Part shown: positions 42,504 through 50,387 of the stretch, piece after piece
Position numbering within the stretch: position 1 is the first letter of the stretch
Layout: every line of letters starts with the position of its first letter
NCBI RefSeq assembly: GCF_003217495.1
Contig: NZ_QJSW01000003.1
Location: 1 to 64,000, forward strand
DNA: 64,000 bases
Direction of reading: 5' to 3'
Source of the DNA: Paenibacillus barcinonensis
GTDB taxonomy: Bacteria; Bacillota; Bacilli; Paenibacillales; Paenibacillaceae
The notes under the pieces: model-generated
What the model was told of the DNA's origin: nothing
Databases searched by the model: none
The model's input: the letters and a program-made list of their open reading frames with translations, nothing else
Made by a program: the position numbers and the translations under genes

Positions 42504-43937
42504 ATGAAAAAATTTCATGTAACGGTCATCGTCCTGTTCTCCCTGCTCTTGATCGGCTCCGCGTCCTATGGATTGCTCTATATGTACGTGCATCAGCCCA
42601 ACCTGCCTAAAGGCGTGAAGGTCGGCGGCTGGGGAATGGATGACAAGCCACGCAAGAATGTGCTGAAGGAGCTGCACACACGTATTCAACAATTGCAGAG
42701 CTGGCCCGTTACCCTCGAAGTTGCAGAGCCAAGCCCGATCACAATGACACATACTGCAGGCGAACTTGGGGTGAGCTACCACGCAATCAGCTTCGAAAAT
42801 GCCTTAAAAGAGCTGGAGGAGGGCAACCTGTGGGAGCGCGCATACGCAAGGCATCAGTTTCCCGAAACATTCCCTTTGGAGCTGACCTATAACGAACCAA
42901 CACTGAAGCAACTGCTTAGCCCTGCCTGGGAAAAAGAAACCTTCGGTACCCCTACGGAGGCCGTGCGCCGTATCACCGCAAATGATAAAGTACAGTACAT
43001 TCCGGAGAAAAGCGTGCACCGGATAGATTGGAAAACCCTCTCCACCCTTTTGCAGATGAACTTGCACCGGGAATTGAGTGATGTACATGAAGGCGCAAAG
43101 CCAGACCCCGTTCACATCGTTTTGCCCCTATACATCTTGAAGCCTGAGGTTACTATTGACTCATTAAAGAACGAGGGCATTGAGCGTAAAATCATACAAT
43201 TCTCCACGGGTCTGGGCAATAGCAGTAAAGGCCGGATACATAATGTAAGCGCTGCGGCTCAAGCGATTAACGGTATGATTTTGCCGCCTGGGGGTGTATT
43301 TGACTATGAAAAGGTGATTCGCAAAGCGGAGAAGGAATATGGCTTTCGTGAAGCCCCGGTCATCGTCAATGGCCGACTGACACCGGGAATTGGCGGCGGA
43401 ATCTGTCAGGTATCCAGCACCGTATATAACGCCGCCCTGCTGACAGGTCTGGATATTGTGGAGAGACGCAACCATTCACTTCCGGTTAAATATATCCCTA
43501 AGGGACTGGATGCCACCTTTGCGTCGGGAGCAATTAATTTTCGTTTCAAAAACAACACTGAAAAATCATTATTGATTCATGCGAAGGTACAGGGCGGGCG
43601 TATGGTTGTGAAATTTTTTGGCACATTTCCCGAGAATGTCAGCTATGCGCTGGAGTCCCGTACCATTGAAACGCTGAGTGTGCCCGTAAAATATGTATCC
43701 AGCAACGTACTCCCCGAGGGTGCCCAGCAAGTGCTTCAAAATGGACAGCCCGGTTATATCGTCGAGACGGTACGCACCAAGAAGGTGGCTGGAAAGGTCG
43801 TGGAGTCTAAAACGATCTCCCGCGATACCTACAAGGCTCAAAGTCGTCTGATCGCACGTTCAGGCCACATCAGCATGCCTGATCCAAAACAGCCTTCTGT
43901 AGTGGAGGATGGCATTCGTGAGGGGAACCAGCCTTAG
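42504..43937 (+). CDS. VanW-family protein with G5-like C-terminal domain
   Basis: 477 residues from the ATG at 42504 (AAAGGAG 9 bases before); the open frame extends 22 codons upstream without support. An N-terminal membrane helix (about 6-28) is followed by a peptidoglycan-binding-like region (about 60-260), the VanW domain (about 270-385, with GGGICQVSSTVYNAALL and RRNHSLPVKYIPKGLDATFA) and a G5-like segment (about 400-465) near the end. It is probably membrane-anchored and faces the wall. VanW accompanies some vancomycin-resistance clusters but its activity is not known, and nothing else of such a cluster is here. It shares a control region with ftsE. Confidence 0.88.
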   Translation: MKKFHVTVIVLFSLLLIGSASYGLLYMYVHQPNLPKGVKVGGWGMDDKPRKNVLKELHTRIQQLQSWPVTLEVAEPSPITMTHTAGELGVSYHAISFENALKELEEGNLWERAYARHQFPETFPLELTYNEPTLKQLLSPAWEKETFGTPTEAVRRITANDKVQYIPEKSVHRIDWKTLSTLLQMNLHRELSDVHEGAKPDPVHIVLPLYILKPEVTIDSLKNEGIERKIIQFSTGLGNSSKGRIHNVSAAAQAINGMILPPGGVFDYEKVIRKAEKEYGFREAPVIVNGRLTPGIGGGICQVSSTVYNAALLTGLDIVERRNHSLPVKYIPKGLDATFASGAINFRFKNNTEKSLLIHAKVQGGRMVVKFFGTFPENVSYALESRTIETLSVPVKYVSSNVLPEGAQQVLQNGQPGYIVETVRTKKVAGKVVESKTISRDTYKAQSRLIARSGHISMPDPKQPSVVEDGIREGNQP

Positions 43938-43972
43938 ATCTAGGAGGACAAGTAGAACGAAAGAAATTCACA

Positions 43973-44086
43973 CCTGGCACTCCGCTGACAGAATAACCTT
44001 TCGATCACTGTTATCCCCGGAACTATTAAACTCCCTTTTCCTAAGGGGTACATCCGGGCATAAAGGCGAAGCTTATGCTTCCGATG
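43973..44086 (+). repeat. Dispersed intergenic repeat, copy B
   Basis: The stretch parallels 6988-7100: CACTCCG-TGACAGA-AACCTT, ATC-CTGTTATCCCC, then AAGGGG, ATCCGG and ATAAAGGCGA. It can fold as nested hairpins, CCCGGA/TCCGGG outside and CCCTT/AAGGG inside; the A copy changes some arm bases yet still pairs. It lies between the VanW gene and its terminator. The whole gap 43938-44307 otherwise holds only that terminator. Confidence 0.65.
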
Positions 44087-44126
44087 TAAGCCTCAAACCC
44101 CCAACGAATGATCTGTAAAAAGTAAA

Positions 44127-44173
44127 AAGACACATGCCTCACCCACTTTTACGGGATATGAGGCATGTGTCTT
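44127..44173. terminator. Two-way terminator between vanW and the MFS gene
   Basis: A 15-base perfect stem AAGACACATGCCTCA / TGAGGCATGTGTCTT. The minus strand continues TTTTACTTTTTAC, which suits the MFS gene; the plus side reads AATTTC. Confidence 0.85.
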
Positions 44174-44307
44174 AATTTCACGAATTATTTAAAACATCTT
44201 TATCATAGCCTTGTGTTCACTTAAATCACATCGTGTTATAACCAAGACTAATACTGGTTCATTGGTTGAAGTAAAGCGGCTGGACATTAACTTTGCTAGC
44301 TTGTCGC

Positions 44308-45876
44308 TTAGTGCCCACCCGTGTATTCATGCTGCTCTTCTCCCACAACCATCTTTTCGTTGCCCATGAAGAAGGAAGCGATCAACGCTAGTGCCGCAGG
44401 AATGACCGCCCAGGCGAACAGTTGCACAATGGAGGAGGACAGCGCATGGGTGATGGCATCCAGCACCTGAGACGGAATATGCTGTCTTAGTTCTGGCGAT
44501 AACAGCGCATGCGGGTCCGTCAGATCCATTCCGGCAGGCAGACCGCCCGCACCCGCAGGTGCTCCAGCAGATGCGCCAGCTTCTCCGGCAGCGCCAGCCA
44601 TGCTGTCCGTCATTTTACGCGTGAACACCTGGCTCTGCACGATTCCAAAAATCGTAATGCCCATCGTCATACCGAGTGAACGCAGGAAGTTCAGCGTGGA
44701 GCTGGCTGCTCCTCTTCTGCGTGGCTCAAATGCATTCATCGCTGCATTGCTCAGCACCGAGAATGATGAACCGACACCCAGACCAATCATAACCATGTAT
44801 ACCCGAATCGTCCATAAGGATGAGTCCTGATCCAGCGTAGTCAGCAGCCCCAGACCGACAACTAGCAGTGCCAGTGTAGGAATCATAATGTTGCGATACT
44901 TTGTTTTGGTCATGAGCACACCACCCAAGGAGGCTGTCACGACAGAGCCCAGCATCATCGGCAGCAGGACAAGACCGGAATTGGTTGCCTTCCCCCCAAG
45001 CACACCCTGGATGAAGATCGGGATATACACCGATGCCGTAATAAACGCTGCGCCGCTGAACATCGCAATGACATTGCTTGACCAATACACCCGCTTGCGG
45101 AACATGCTGAATGAAATAATTGGCTCCTTGGCCTTGCTCTCAGCATACAGGAAGAGCAGTGCAAGCACGACGAATCCGGCAAATAACCCCAGAATCTGCG
45201 CCGAGTCCCAAGCATAGGTTTTGCCACCCAGCTCCAGTCCGAAGATCAGGCAGACCACTGCACCGATCAATGTAACAGCCCCCAGCCAGTCAATCTGCTG
45301 CGACTGATGCTGGTGAGATTCCTTGTAGAAGAAGGCGATAAACAGGAAGGCAATCAAGCCAAGTGGCAGGTTAATGTAGAAGACCCATTCCCATGTTGCA
45401 TACTCTGTAATATACGCACCTAACAGTGGACCAAATACACTGGAAAGCCCAAACACGGCTCCAAACAATCCCCCCAGCTTCCCACGTGCTTCAGGTGCAA
45501 CCACGTCAAACATAATCGTAAATGCAATAGGCACCAGCGCTCCTGCACCAATCCCTTGAATCGCTCTGTACACTGTCAATTCTATAATCGACGTTGCCGT
45601 TCCGCATAATGCAGAACCCAGCATAAACACGATAATTCCGAATACAAAAAACTTCTTGCGTCCATACATATCGGACAGCTTGCCGAAGATCGGCATACCT
45701 GCCATCTCCGCCACCATATAAGCAGAGGTTACCCATACGAACTTGTCGAGTCCGCCAAGCTTGCCTACGATATCCCCCATTGCCGTAGCCACAATGGTAT
45801 TATCCATAGAGGCCATTAATATGCTAAGCAGTAGTCCCGCCAGCACAAATCCAATTTTATTGTTGCGTGCAGCCAT
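44308..45876 (-). CDS. MFS drug exporter, DHA2 (14-helix, EmrB/QacA) type
   Basis: 522 residues from the ATG at 45876, 10 bases after GGAGAG; the ATG 11 codons upstream lacks a ribosome site. Fourteen hydrophobic segments. Motif D1-like MASMDNTIVATAMGDI at helix 1, motif A GKLSDMYGRKKFF in loop 2-3, motif C near GAVFGLSSVFGPLLGAYIT in helix 5. A glycine/alanine-rich loop (about 432-455) sits before the last helices. It would expel toxic compounds by proton antiport; the substrate is unknown. No regulator gene is adjacent. Confidence 0.92.
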   Translation of the reverse strand: MAARNNKIGFVLAGLLLSILMASMDNTIVATAMGDIVGKLGGLDKFVWVTSAYMVAEMAGMPIFGKLSDMYGRKKFFVFGIIVFMLGSALCGTATSIIELTVYRAIQGIGAGALVPIAFTIMFDVVAPEARGKLGGLFGAVFGLSSVFGPLLGAYITEYATWEWVFYINLPLGLIAFLFIAFFYKESHQHQSQQIDWLGAVTLIGAVVCLIFGLELGGKTYAWDSAQILGLFAGFVVLALLFLYAESKAKEPIISFSMFRKRVYWSSNVIAMFSGAAFITASVYIPIFIQGVLGGKATNSGLVLLPMMLGSVVTASLGGVLMTKTKYRNIMIPTLALLVVGLGLLTTLDQDSSLWTIRVYMVMIGLGVGSSFSVLSNAAMNAFEPRRRGAASSTLNFLRSLGMTMGITIFGIVQSQVFTRKMTDSMAGAAGEAGASAGAPAGAGGLPAGMDLTDPHALLSPELRQHIPSQVLDAITHALSSSIVQLFAWAVIPAALALIASFFMGNEKMVVGEEQHEYTGGH

Positions 45877-45942
45877 TGTTGTTAATCTCTCCATTCCCGT
45901 TCTATTCATATGACTGCATTAGTATATCCGAAAAGCAGCAAC

Positions 45943-45970
45943 AAGCAATCAGTCCAAGGACCGATTGCTT
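45943..45970 (-). terminator. Terminator of the yhbD-bactofilin pair
   Basis: AAGCAATCGGTCC pairs with GGACTGATTGCTT (one G-T pair) on the minus strand, 44 bases after the stop at 46014. The following T-run is interrupted (GTTGCTGCTTTTC). Confidence 0.55.
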
Positions 45971-46013
45971 TTGTGGCAAAACCTTCTATTAACATGCAGC
46001 AGCAGTTTCACCT

Positions 46014-46841
46014 CTAGATGAGCTGACTGTGGCCTACCTTCGCCTCCGGATCAACCGAAAGCTCACCAGAATACTCCACATGACGGATGTTGCAGCCACG
46101 ACCGATATGAACCCTCGTCCCCCGAACTATATCTGCTTCGGTGTCTTCAAGCACAATTTCATCCCCTTCGATGAGCTGTGCCCGGAAGGAAGGAGCGCCT
46201 CCTAAACCAAGTGCTTTCCAGAAGCCGCTCCGTTCTTTGCGCCGAATATCAATACGCTCCCCGCCTACTTCTCTTGCGGAAGACGACGTGTATAACCGGA
46301 TAAGCACACTATCTGCATTAAGCAGTCCACCTACCTTGATATTGCCTTGAACGCTGATTACCTCACCTTGAACATCTCCATCAATGGTTGCCATACCGCC
46401 AATGTCGATGCGCTCGCCATCTACTGTGCCACGCACATTACACTTTCCGTTCACCGTTAATTCTGGCGTAGACAGATCTCCATTAACCGTGGTCATGCCA
46501 TCAATACGAACCCTGGAGCTGACCAGCGGACCGTTAATTGTACACATGCCGTTAACGTTAGTGCTTTCAGCGTGGGTAGCTCCATGCACCCCGAGCGTTC
46601 CGTTGACATCAAGGGACTGGGTGCGCATTGCTCCCTCCACCTTGGCCATTCCGTTCACCGTTGTGCTTTCCGAGATTAAGGAGCCATAGATTTTCAGAGT
46701 GCCATTAACGCTCAGGGAAAAGCAATCCAGATCTCCATCCAGTTTCGCCATCCCGTCGATATTAACCCGGTGGTAACTACCACCTGCCGTTTTGCGTGAC
46801 CCTGTAACATTCAGATCATTTCTCAAATGACGTTCTTCCAT
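46014..46841 (-). CDS. Bactofilin-like polymer-forming protein (YhbE/YhbF-like)
   Basis: 275 residues. Residues about 22-175 consist of about nine degenerate repeats of 17-18 residues with a V-N-G or I-D-G turn and a second glycine, e.g. VNGTLKIYGSLI, VNGMAKVEGAM, VNGMCTINGPL, IDGMTTVNGDL, IGGMATIDGDV. This is the right-handed beta-solenoid of bactofilins. A charged insertion (about 190-215) and a short second solenoid end the protein. In B. subtilis the bactofilins YhbE and YhbF (BacE, BacF) are encoded beside yhbD and affect motility. The same regulator precedes this gene by 14 bases. Filament formation is inferred from the family. Confidence 0.8.
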   Translation of the reverse strand: MEERHLRNDLNVTGSRKTAGGSYHRVNIDGMAKLDGDLDCFSLSVNGTLKIYGSLISESTTVNGMAKVEGAMRTQSLDVNGTLGVHGATHAESTNVNGMCTINGPLVSSRVRIDGMTTVNGDLSTPELTVNGKCNVRGTVDGERIDIGGMATIDGDVQGEVISVQGNIKVGGLLNADSVLIRLYTSSSAREVGGERIDIRRKERSGFWKALGLGGAPSFRAQLIEGDEIVLEDTEADIVRGTRVHIGRGCNIRHVEYSGELSVDPEAKVGHSQLI

Positions 46842-46855
46842 TCGTATACTCCCCC

Positions 46856-47479
46856 TCAGCCCAATTTAAGTTTCAGCTCTTCCATAAAGGCTGCCAGTGG
46901 AATGCGAAGTACCACCTTCACGCCTTGGTCAAAATAAAGCTCTGCTCCCGCACCCACCAGCATGAAGGAAGGTATGCCCATCTTGCGAATCAGCAGCAGC
47001 TCGCTCGCCCGGTCACGGAAGCGATAGTAATGTTCAGACATCACATCAATCAGTAGCATGCCTTCCTGCTGGGTAATGTCTCCGCCCAGCAGCAGCTTCT
47101 CCAGCACATAGAGCATCATAATCTGTTCCAGACCATATAATGACTGCTGGCGTCCAGATTCGTTTAACAATTCCAGTGAAGATAATGAAACAATGTTTCG
47201 ATCAAGCAGCTGCTGGTCGGACATCTCTATCTCACCCAGTGTTGGGGAGAATACGTCCGCCAGTTCATCCAGCGATAACCCGTCTTTCATATGAATGATC
47301 TTATCAATTCGCTGTAAAATCTGTTGTTTTGGGAAAAATGTCTCCTGTCCCGTAAACGAAGACTTCCGAATAAACCATTCCTCGGGAATAAGGTTTTTCC
47401 GTTTCCAGCGATACAATTGACCATATGAAATACCTGTCAGATCAAGCAATTCTTTTTTGGAGATCAAATCATTGGTCAT
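46856..47479 (-). CDS. yhbD: YhbD-like regulator (MerR-type helix-turn-helix, DUF4004)
   Basis: 207 residues. The N-terminus LISKKELLDLTGISYGQLYRWKRKNLIPEEWFIR is a MerR-like winged helix-turn-helix (about 5-40), followed by TFFPKQQILQRIDKII. The remaining 150 residues are the DUF4004 part, probably for dimerisation or ligand binding, ending in a short roadblock-like beta segment. It is the first gene of a two-gene operon with the bactofilin-like gene, an arrangement shared with B. subtilis yhbD-yhbE. An inverted repeat GTAACA-N6-TGTTAC lies 30 bases upstream, suggesting self-regulation. Confidence 0.82.
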   Translation of the reverse strand: MTNDLISKKELLDLTGISYGQLYRWKRKNLIPEEWFIRKSSFTGQETFFPKQQILQRIDKIIHMKDGLSLDELADVFSPTLGEIEMSDQQLLDRNIVSLSSLELLNESGRQQSLYGLEQIMMLYVLEKLLLGGDITQQEGMLLIDVMSEHYYRFRDRASELLLIRKMGIPSFMLVGAGAELYFDQGVKVVLRIPLAAFMEELKLKLG

Positions 47480-47508
47480 ATCAGGACCCCCTATTCATTA
47501 AAAATAGT

Positions 47509-47526
47509 GTAACAAAACATTGTTAC
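47509..47526. promoter_or_regulatory. Inverted repeat upstream of yhbD, candidate operator
   Basis: GTAACA-AAACAT-TGTTAC, followed by a further TGTAAA at 47529. It lies between divergent yhbD and the esterase gene. It resembles the ftsE/vanW box but with 7 instead of 5 bases between TGTAAC and TGTTAC, so it is not a proper WalR site; binding by the YhbD helix-turn-helix protein is the simpler guess. Confidence 0.45.
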
Positions 47527-47640
47527 GTTGTAAAACAAAATTATTGAATCCGTTTTCGAAACTGTCATTGCGTCCGTCGTATTTTGGGTATAACCTTTGA
47601 TTATAGGCTCACCTTCTATTATGAAAGGGGTTACTTTGTA

Positions 47641-48429
47641 ATGGCACTCATTAAATGTGAATTTTACTCGGACACGCTTGGATTAAGCACTAGCATGCAT
47701 GTGATTCTGCCGCAGCAAACCCATAATCAGATCGGTCTGGACAATGTCACAGGTTCAGGTCTTCACCCGACTCTGTATTTGCTTCACGGTCTGTCTGATG
47801 ACGACTCCATCTGGCTGCGCCGTACATCAATCGAACGATATGTCGCCTCTCTTGGCATCGCTGTCGTTATGCCTCAGGTCCACCGCAGCTTCTATACCGA
47901 TATGGCCGAGGGAGGTCGATACTGGACCTTCATCAGCGAAGAATTGCCTGCACTTGCCCGCTCTTTCTTCCCGCTGTCTCCCCAAAGAGAAGATAACTAT
48001 GTCGCCGGTTTGTCGATGGGCGGGTATGGAGCATTCAAGCTGGCTCTTCGCAAACCAGAGCAATACGCCGCCGCTGCAAGCCTCTCTGGCGCTCTGGATA
48101 TGGCCCCTCATATGAACAATGAAGAGCCTTCTGCCTTACAACGGGACGAGCTGTTACGTATCTTTGGACCCGAATTTGCCGGTTCGGATAATGATCTGAT
48201 TCATCTGCTCAAGGAAAGTAAAACGAGTCAGGGCCCGCGCCCTCTCCTGTATCAATGCTGTGGAACAGAGGACTTCTTGTATGAAGAGAATCAGACCTTC
48301 CGCAAAGCCTGCGCAGAGACCGATTTTGAGTTAACGTATGAGGAGGAGCAGGGTGAGCATGAATGGGGATATTGGGATATGAAAATTCAGGATGTATTAA
48401 AGTGGCTGCCGGTGCCTAAACAGGGTTAA
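47641..48429 (+). CDS. Esterase, alpha/beta hydrolase of the EstA / tributyrin esterase group
   Basis: 262 residues from the ATG at 47641 after AAAGGGG; the 19 upstream codons are not supported. Esterase D/S-formylglutathione hydrolase-like fold: oxyanion region [18 protein letters not shown] (about 45-62), nucleophile S125 in GLSMGGYG, acid in [11 protein letters not shown] and histidine in [11 protein letters not shown] (about 238-243). No signal peptide, so cytoplasmic. Probably hydrolyses short acyl esters; the natural substrate is unknown. It diverges from yhbD and ends at a long stem-loop. Confidence 0.88.
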   Translation: MALIKCEFYSDTLGLSTSMHVILPQQTHNQIGLDNVTGSGLHPTLYLLHGLSDDDSIWLRRTSIERYVASLGIAVVMPQVHRSFYTDMAEGGRYWTFISEELPALARSFFPLSPQREDNYVAGLSMGGYGAFKLALRKPEQYAAAASLSGALDMAPHMNNEEPSALQRDELLRIFGPEFAGSDNDLIHLLKESKTSQGPRPLLYQCCGTEDFLYEENQTFRKACAETDFELTYEEEQGEHEWGYWDMKIQDVLKWLPVPKQG

Positions 48430-48463
48430 ATAATCCGCCAAGGCCCCGCAGCAGGGTTCAACA

Positions 48464-48561
48464 AAACAGGCCTGGAGTGCCGCTGCATTCCACCCGGTCA
48501 GTGTCATGTCGCACTTGACGTTGACCATTCATGGAGGCTCAGCTCTTCCCGGCCTGTTTTT
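48464..48561. terminator. Long nested stem-loop between the esterase gene and pucR
   Basis: AAACAGGCC pairs with GGCCTGTTT, 78 bases apart, with T-runs outside on both strands, so it can end both convergent genes. The loop carries further inverted arms: GGTCA/TGACC (from 48497) and, nested inside, GTCA/TGAC (from 48503). The loop is unusually long for a plain terminator. Confidence 0.55.
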
Positions 48562-48589
48562 TATCCAAACCTGTATATTGCCGCTATGT

Positions 48590-50221
48590 TCACCAATCCG
48601 CTTTCCCTTCTTCCGGCAGCAAAGCTTTAATCCGAAAGGCCATCCGAAGACGCAGCGTTTCCTCCGGGTCCTTCAGACTGCGGCCGATAATCTCCTCACA
48701 TTTTTCCAACCGATAGATGACCGTATTGCGGTGAATGTACAACCGCTTCGCCGTCTCGGCAAGATGGCAGTGTGTTTCCAGATAAACCGACAGGGTATGA
48801 AGCAGCATCTGGTGATCCTTCAGCGTTTCATCTTCAAAGCCCTGCATCGTATCCATATAAAATTTCCGCAGATGCTCATGAGGGATCAGGCGCAGAATTT
48901 CCGGCACTTCCTTGGGCTGGTAAAGTTCTATAAAACGTGTTTTGCCTGAAATGCTTCCGAAATAGAGCGCCTCATTCGCTTCTTTAAAAGACATAGGAAT
49001 CTGGGGCAGCGGCTGTGCGTAACTGCTGAAGCCAAAAGACAGGTCCGATTCGTAGTATGCTGCAATTCTGCTCTGAAGACGCTCCAGAAGCTCAATAAAG
49101 AAGGGCCGGATTACCTTCCACTCCTCGGTTAAGCGCATCAGTAAAATGTAAGATTGATCATGAGTATACACTTGGATTGGATAACGAAACTGAGCCACTT
49201 CTCCTTCAAGATACTCAGCGATTTGATCCTGCTCCGCCTTGTACTGCACAAACGAAGTTGTCTTATCTTTATTGTTCAGCTTGCCTACTGCACATATATA
49301 TCGTTGGTCATTAGAAAGCCCAAACTCCCGGCCCCGACTGGCAATCTCTTCACTGCTAGAGAATACCCCGCCAATGAAATTTGTAAAAAACTCATTCTGG
49401 ATGCGACGACGATTCTGCTTCAATGCATTATCCTTCATTAGTTCAAATGCAATAACGTTAGTAGCCTGTTCGATAGTCAGAATACTTGAACGCTCAGAGG
49501 GCGGCACAAAACCTGCAATACAGAGGTAATGCAATTGTCGATGCGTGTATACAGGAAACAGGGTCATCGTCTCACTCTCCCCCCCTAGCCAAGAGAATGC
49601 AGAGAAGGTGGACGGTGGCACGTAGAAGCGCCCTCCCTCGGATAACAAAGCCTCAAGCCGCACAGCATTTCGGGGTGACAGACGACCAAAGACAGGCTGC
49701 AAATAAGGACCAAGCAGAATAACAGGAAATTTCAGCAAGGCGGACAGCTGATCCAGCAGCTTGGGAACACCCTGACCGCTCATAATTTGCTGCGTGAACT
49801 GTCTGTGGGTCTGTATAGCATGGTGTAGCTGCGTTGTCTGCACATCAAGAATATGATTAAGCGCCTTGTTGACAATATCGCCAAGCGAAGGCTCCACAGG
49901 CAGCTCCAGGAGAGGCAGATGCAGTTCGTCAGCCAGCTGAACCGCTGAATCAGGGATGCTTCCAAGGAATCTTTTGCTTTTGATACCAAGCCCCGCGCAT
50001 TCCTGACGGCCCATTTCACGGATCAGCTCAAGCAGAGCGGGCAGATCATCCTTAAAGTGAAAAGCGGTTGTGATTAACAATTCACTCCTTTTCAGATAAG
50101 GGATGATATCGGGAGCATCCATCATATTTACTGTATGAACTTCCCTGTTTAAACCCTGCTCTCCCCCCACAATGACTGTCCCGTTAAATATAGGCAGCTT
50201 CAGCAGGTCATTAATTTTCAT
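48590..50221 (-). CDS. pucR: PucR-family transcriptional regulator of purine catabolism
   Basis: 543 residues from the ATG at 50221, 8 bases after AAGGAG; the frame is open 84 codons upstream but that part is not protein-like. N-terminal PucR domain (about 1-130: INDLLKLPIFNGTVIVGGEQGLNREVHTVNMMDAPDI), a middle GGDEF-like CdaR region, and a C-terminal PucR/CdaR helix-turn-helix (about 480-535: LAETAKRLYIHRNTVIYRLEKCEEIIG). In B. subtilis PucR activates puc genes in response to allantoin, allantoate or uric acid. It diverges from allC and the purine cluster. A TTGGTTAA sequence like the PucR box overlaps its own ribosome site. Confidence 0.9.
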   Translation of the reverse strand: MKINDLLKLPIFNGTVIVGGEQGLNREVHTVNMMDAPDIIPYLKRSELLITTAFHFKDDLPALLELIREMGRQECAGLGIKSKRFLGSIPDSAVQLADELHLPLLELPVEPSLGDIVNKALNHILDVQTTQLHHAIQTHRQFTQQIMSGQGVPKLLDQLSALLKFPVILLGPYLQPVFGRLSPRNAVRLEALLSEGGRFYVPPSTFSAFSWLGGESETMTLFPVYTHRQLHYLCIAGFVPPSERSSILTIEQATNVIAFELMKDNALKQNRRRIQNEFFTNFIGGVFSSSEEIASRGREFGLSNDQRYICAVGKLNNKDKTTSFVQYKAEQDQIAEYLEGEVAQFRYPIQVYTHDQSYILLMRLTEEWKVIRPFFIELLERLQSRIAAYYESDLSFGFSSYAQPLPQIPMSFKEANEALYFGSISGKTRFIELYQPKEVPEILRLIPHEHLRKFYMDTMQGFEDETLKDHQMLLHTLSVYLETHCHLAETAKRLYIHRNTVIYRLEKCEEIIGRSLKDPEETLRLRMAFRIKALLPEEGKADW

Positions 50222-50228
50222 CTTCCCC

Positions 50229-50241
50229 ACTCCTTGGTTAA
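50229..50241 (+). promoter_or_regulatory. Candidate PucR box
   Basis: ACTCCTTGGTTAA fits the reported B. subtilis PucR site WWWCNTTGGTTAA at 12 of 13 positions. It lies in the pucR-allC divergent region, but its CTCCTT also forms the pucR ribosome-binding site on the other strand, so part of the match could be coincidence. Confidence 0.4.
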
Positions 50242-50387
50242 CATGCACAACGAATTGAATGATTCTTCTACATTTTCGTGAATGATTTCTATTATTTTTT
50301 ATTTTACGATTAATTAAACACAATGCCAAGTTAATTAATATAACATCAATTGGAAAGCTTGCGCTGCCGGAATGGGGGAAACTGCAT

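Noticed and set aside
42504-43937. Vancomycin-resistance cluster
   Set aside because: Only a VanW-family gene is present; there are no VanH, VanA, VanX, VanY or VanRS-type neighbours.
47509-47526. Second WalR box upstream of yhbD
   Set aside because: Spacing between TGTAAC and TGTTAC is 7, not 5, so it fails the consensus; kept only as an inverted repeat.
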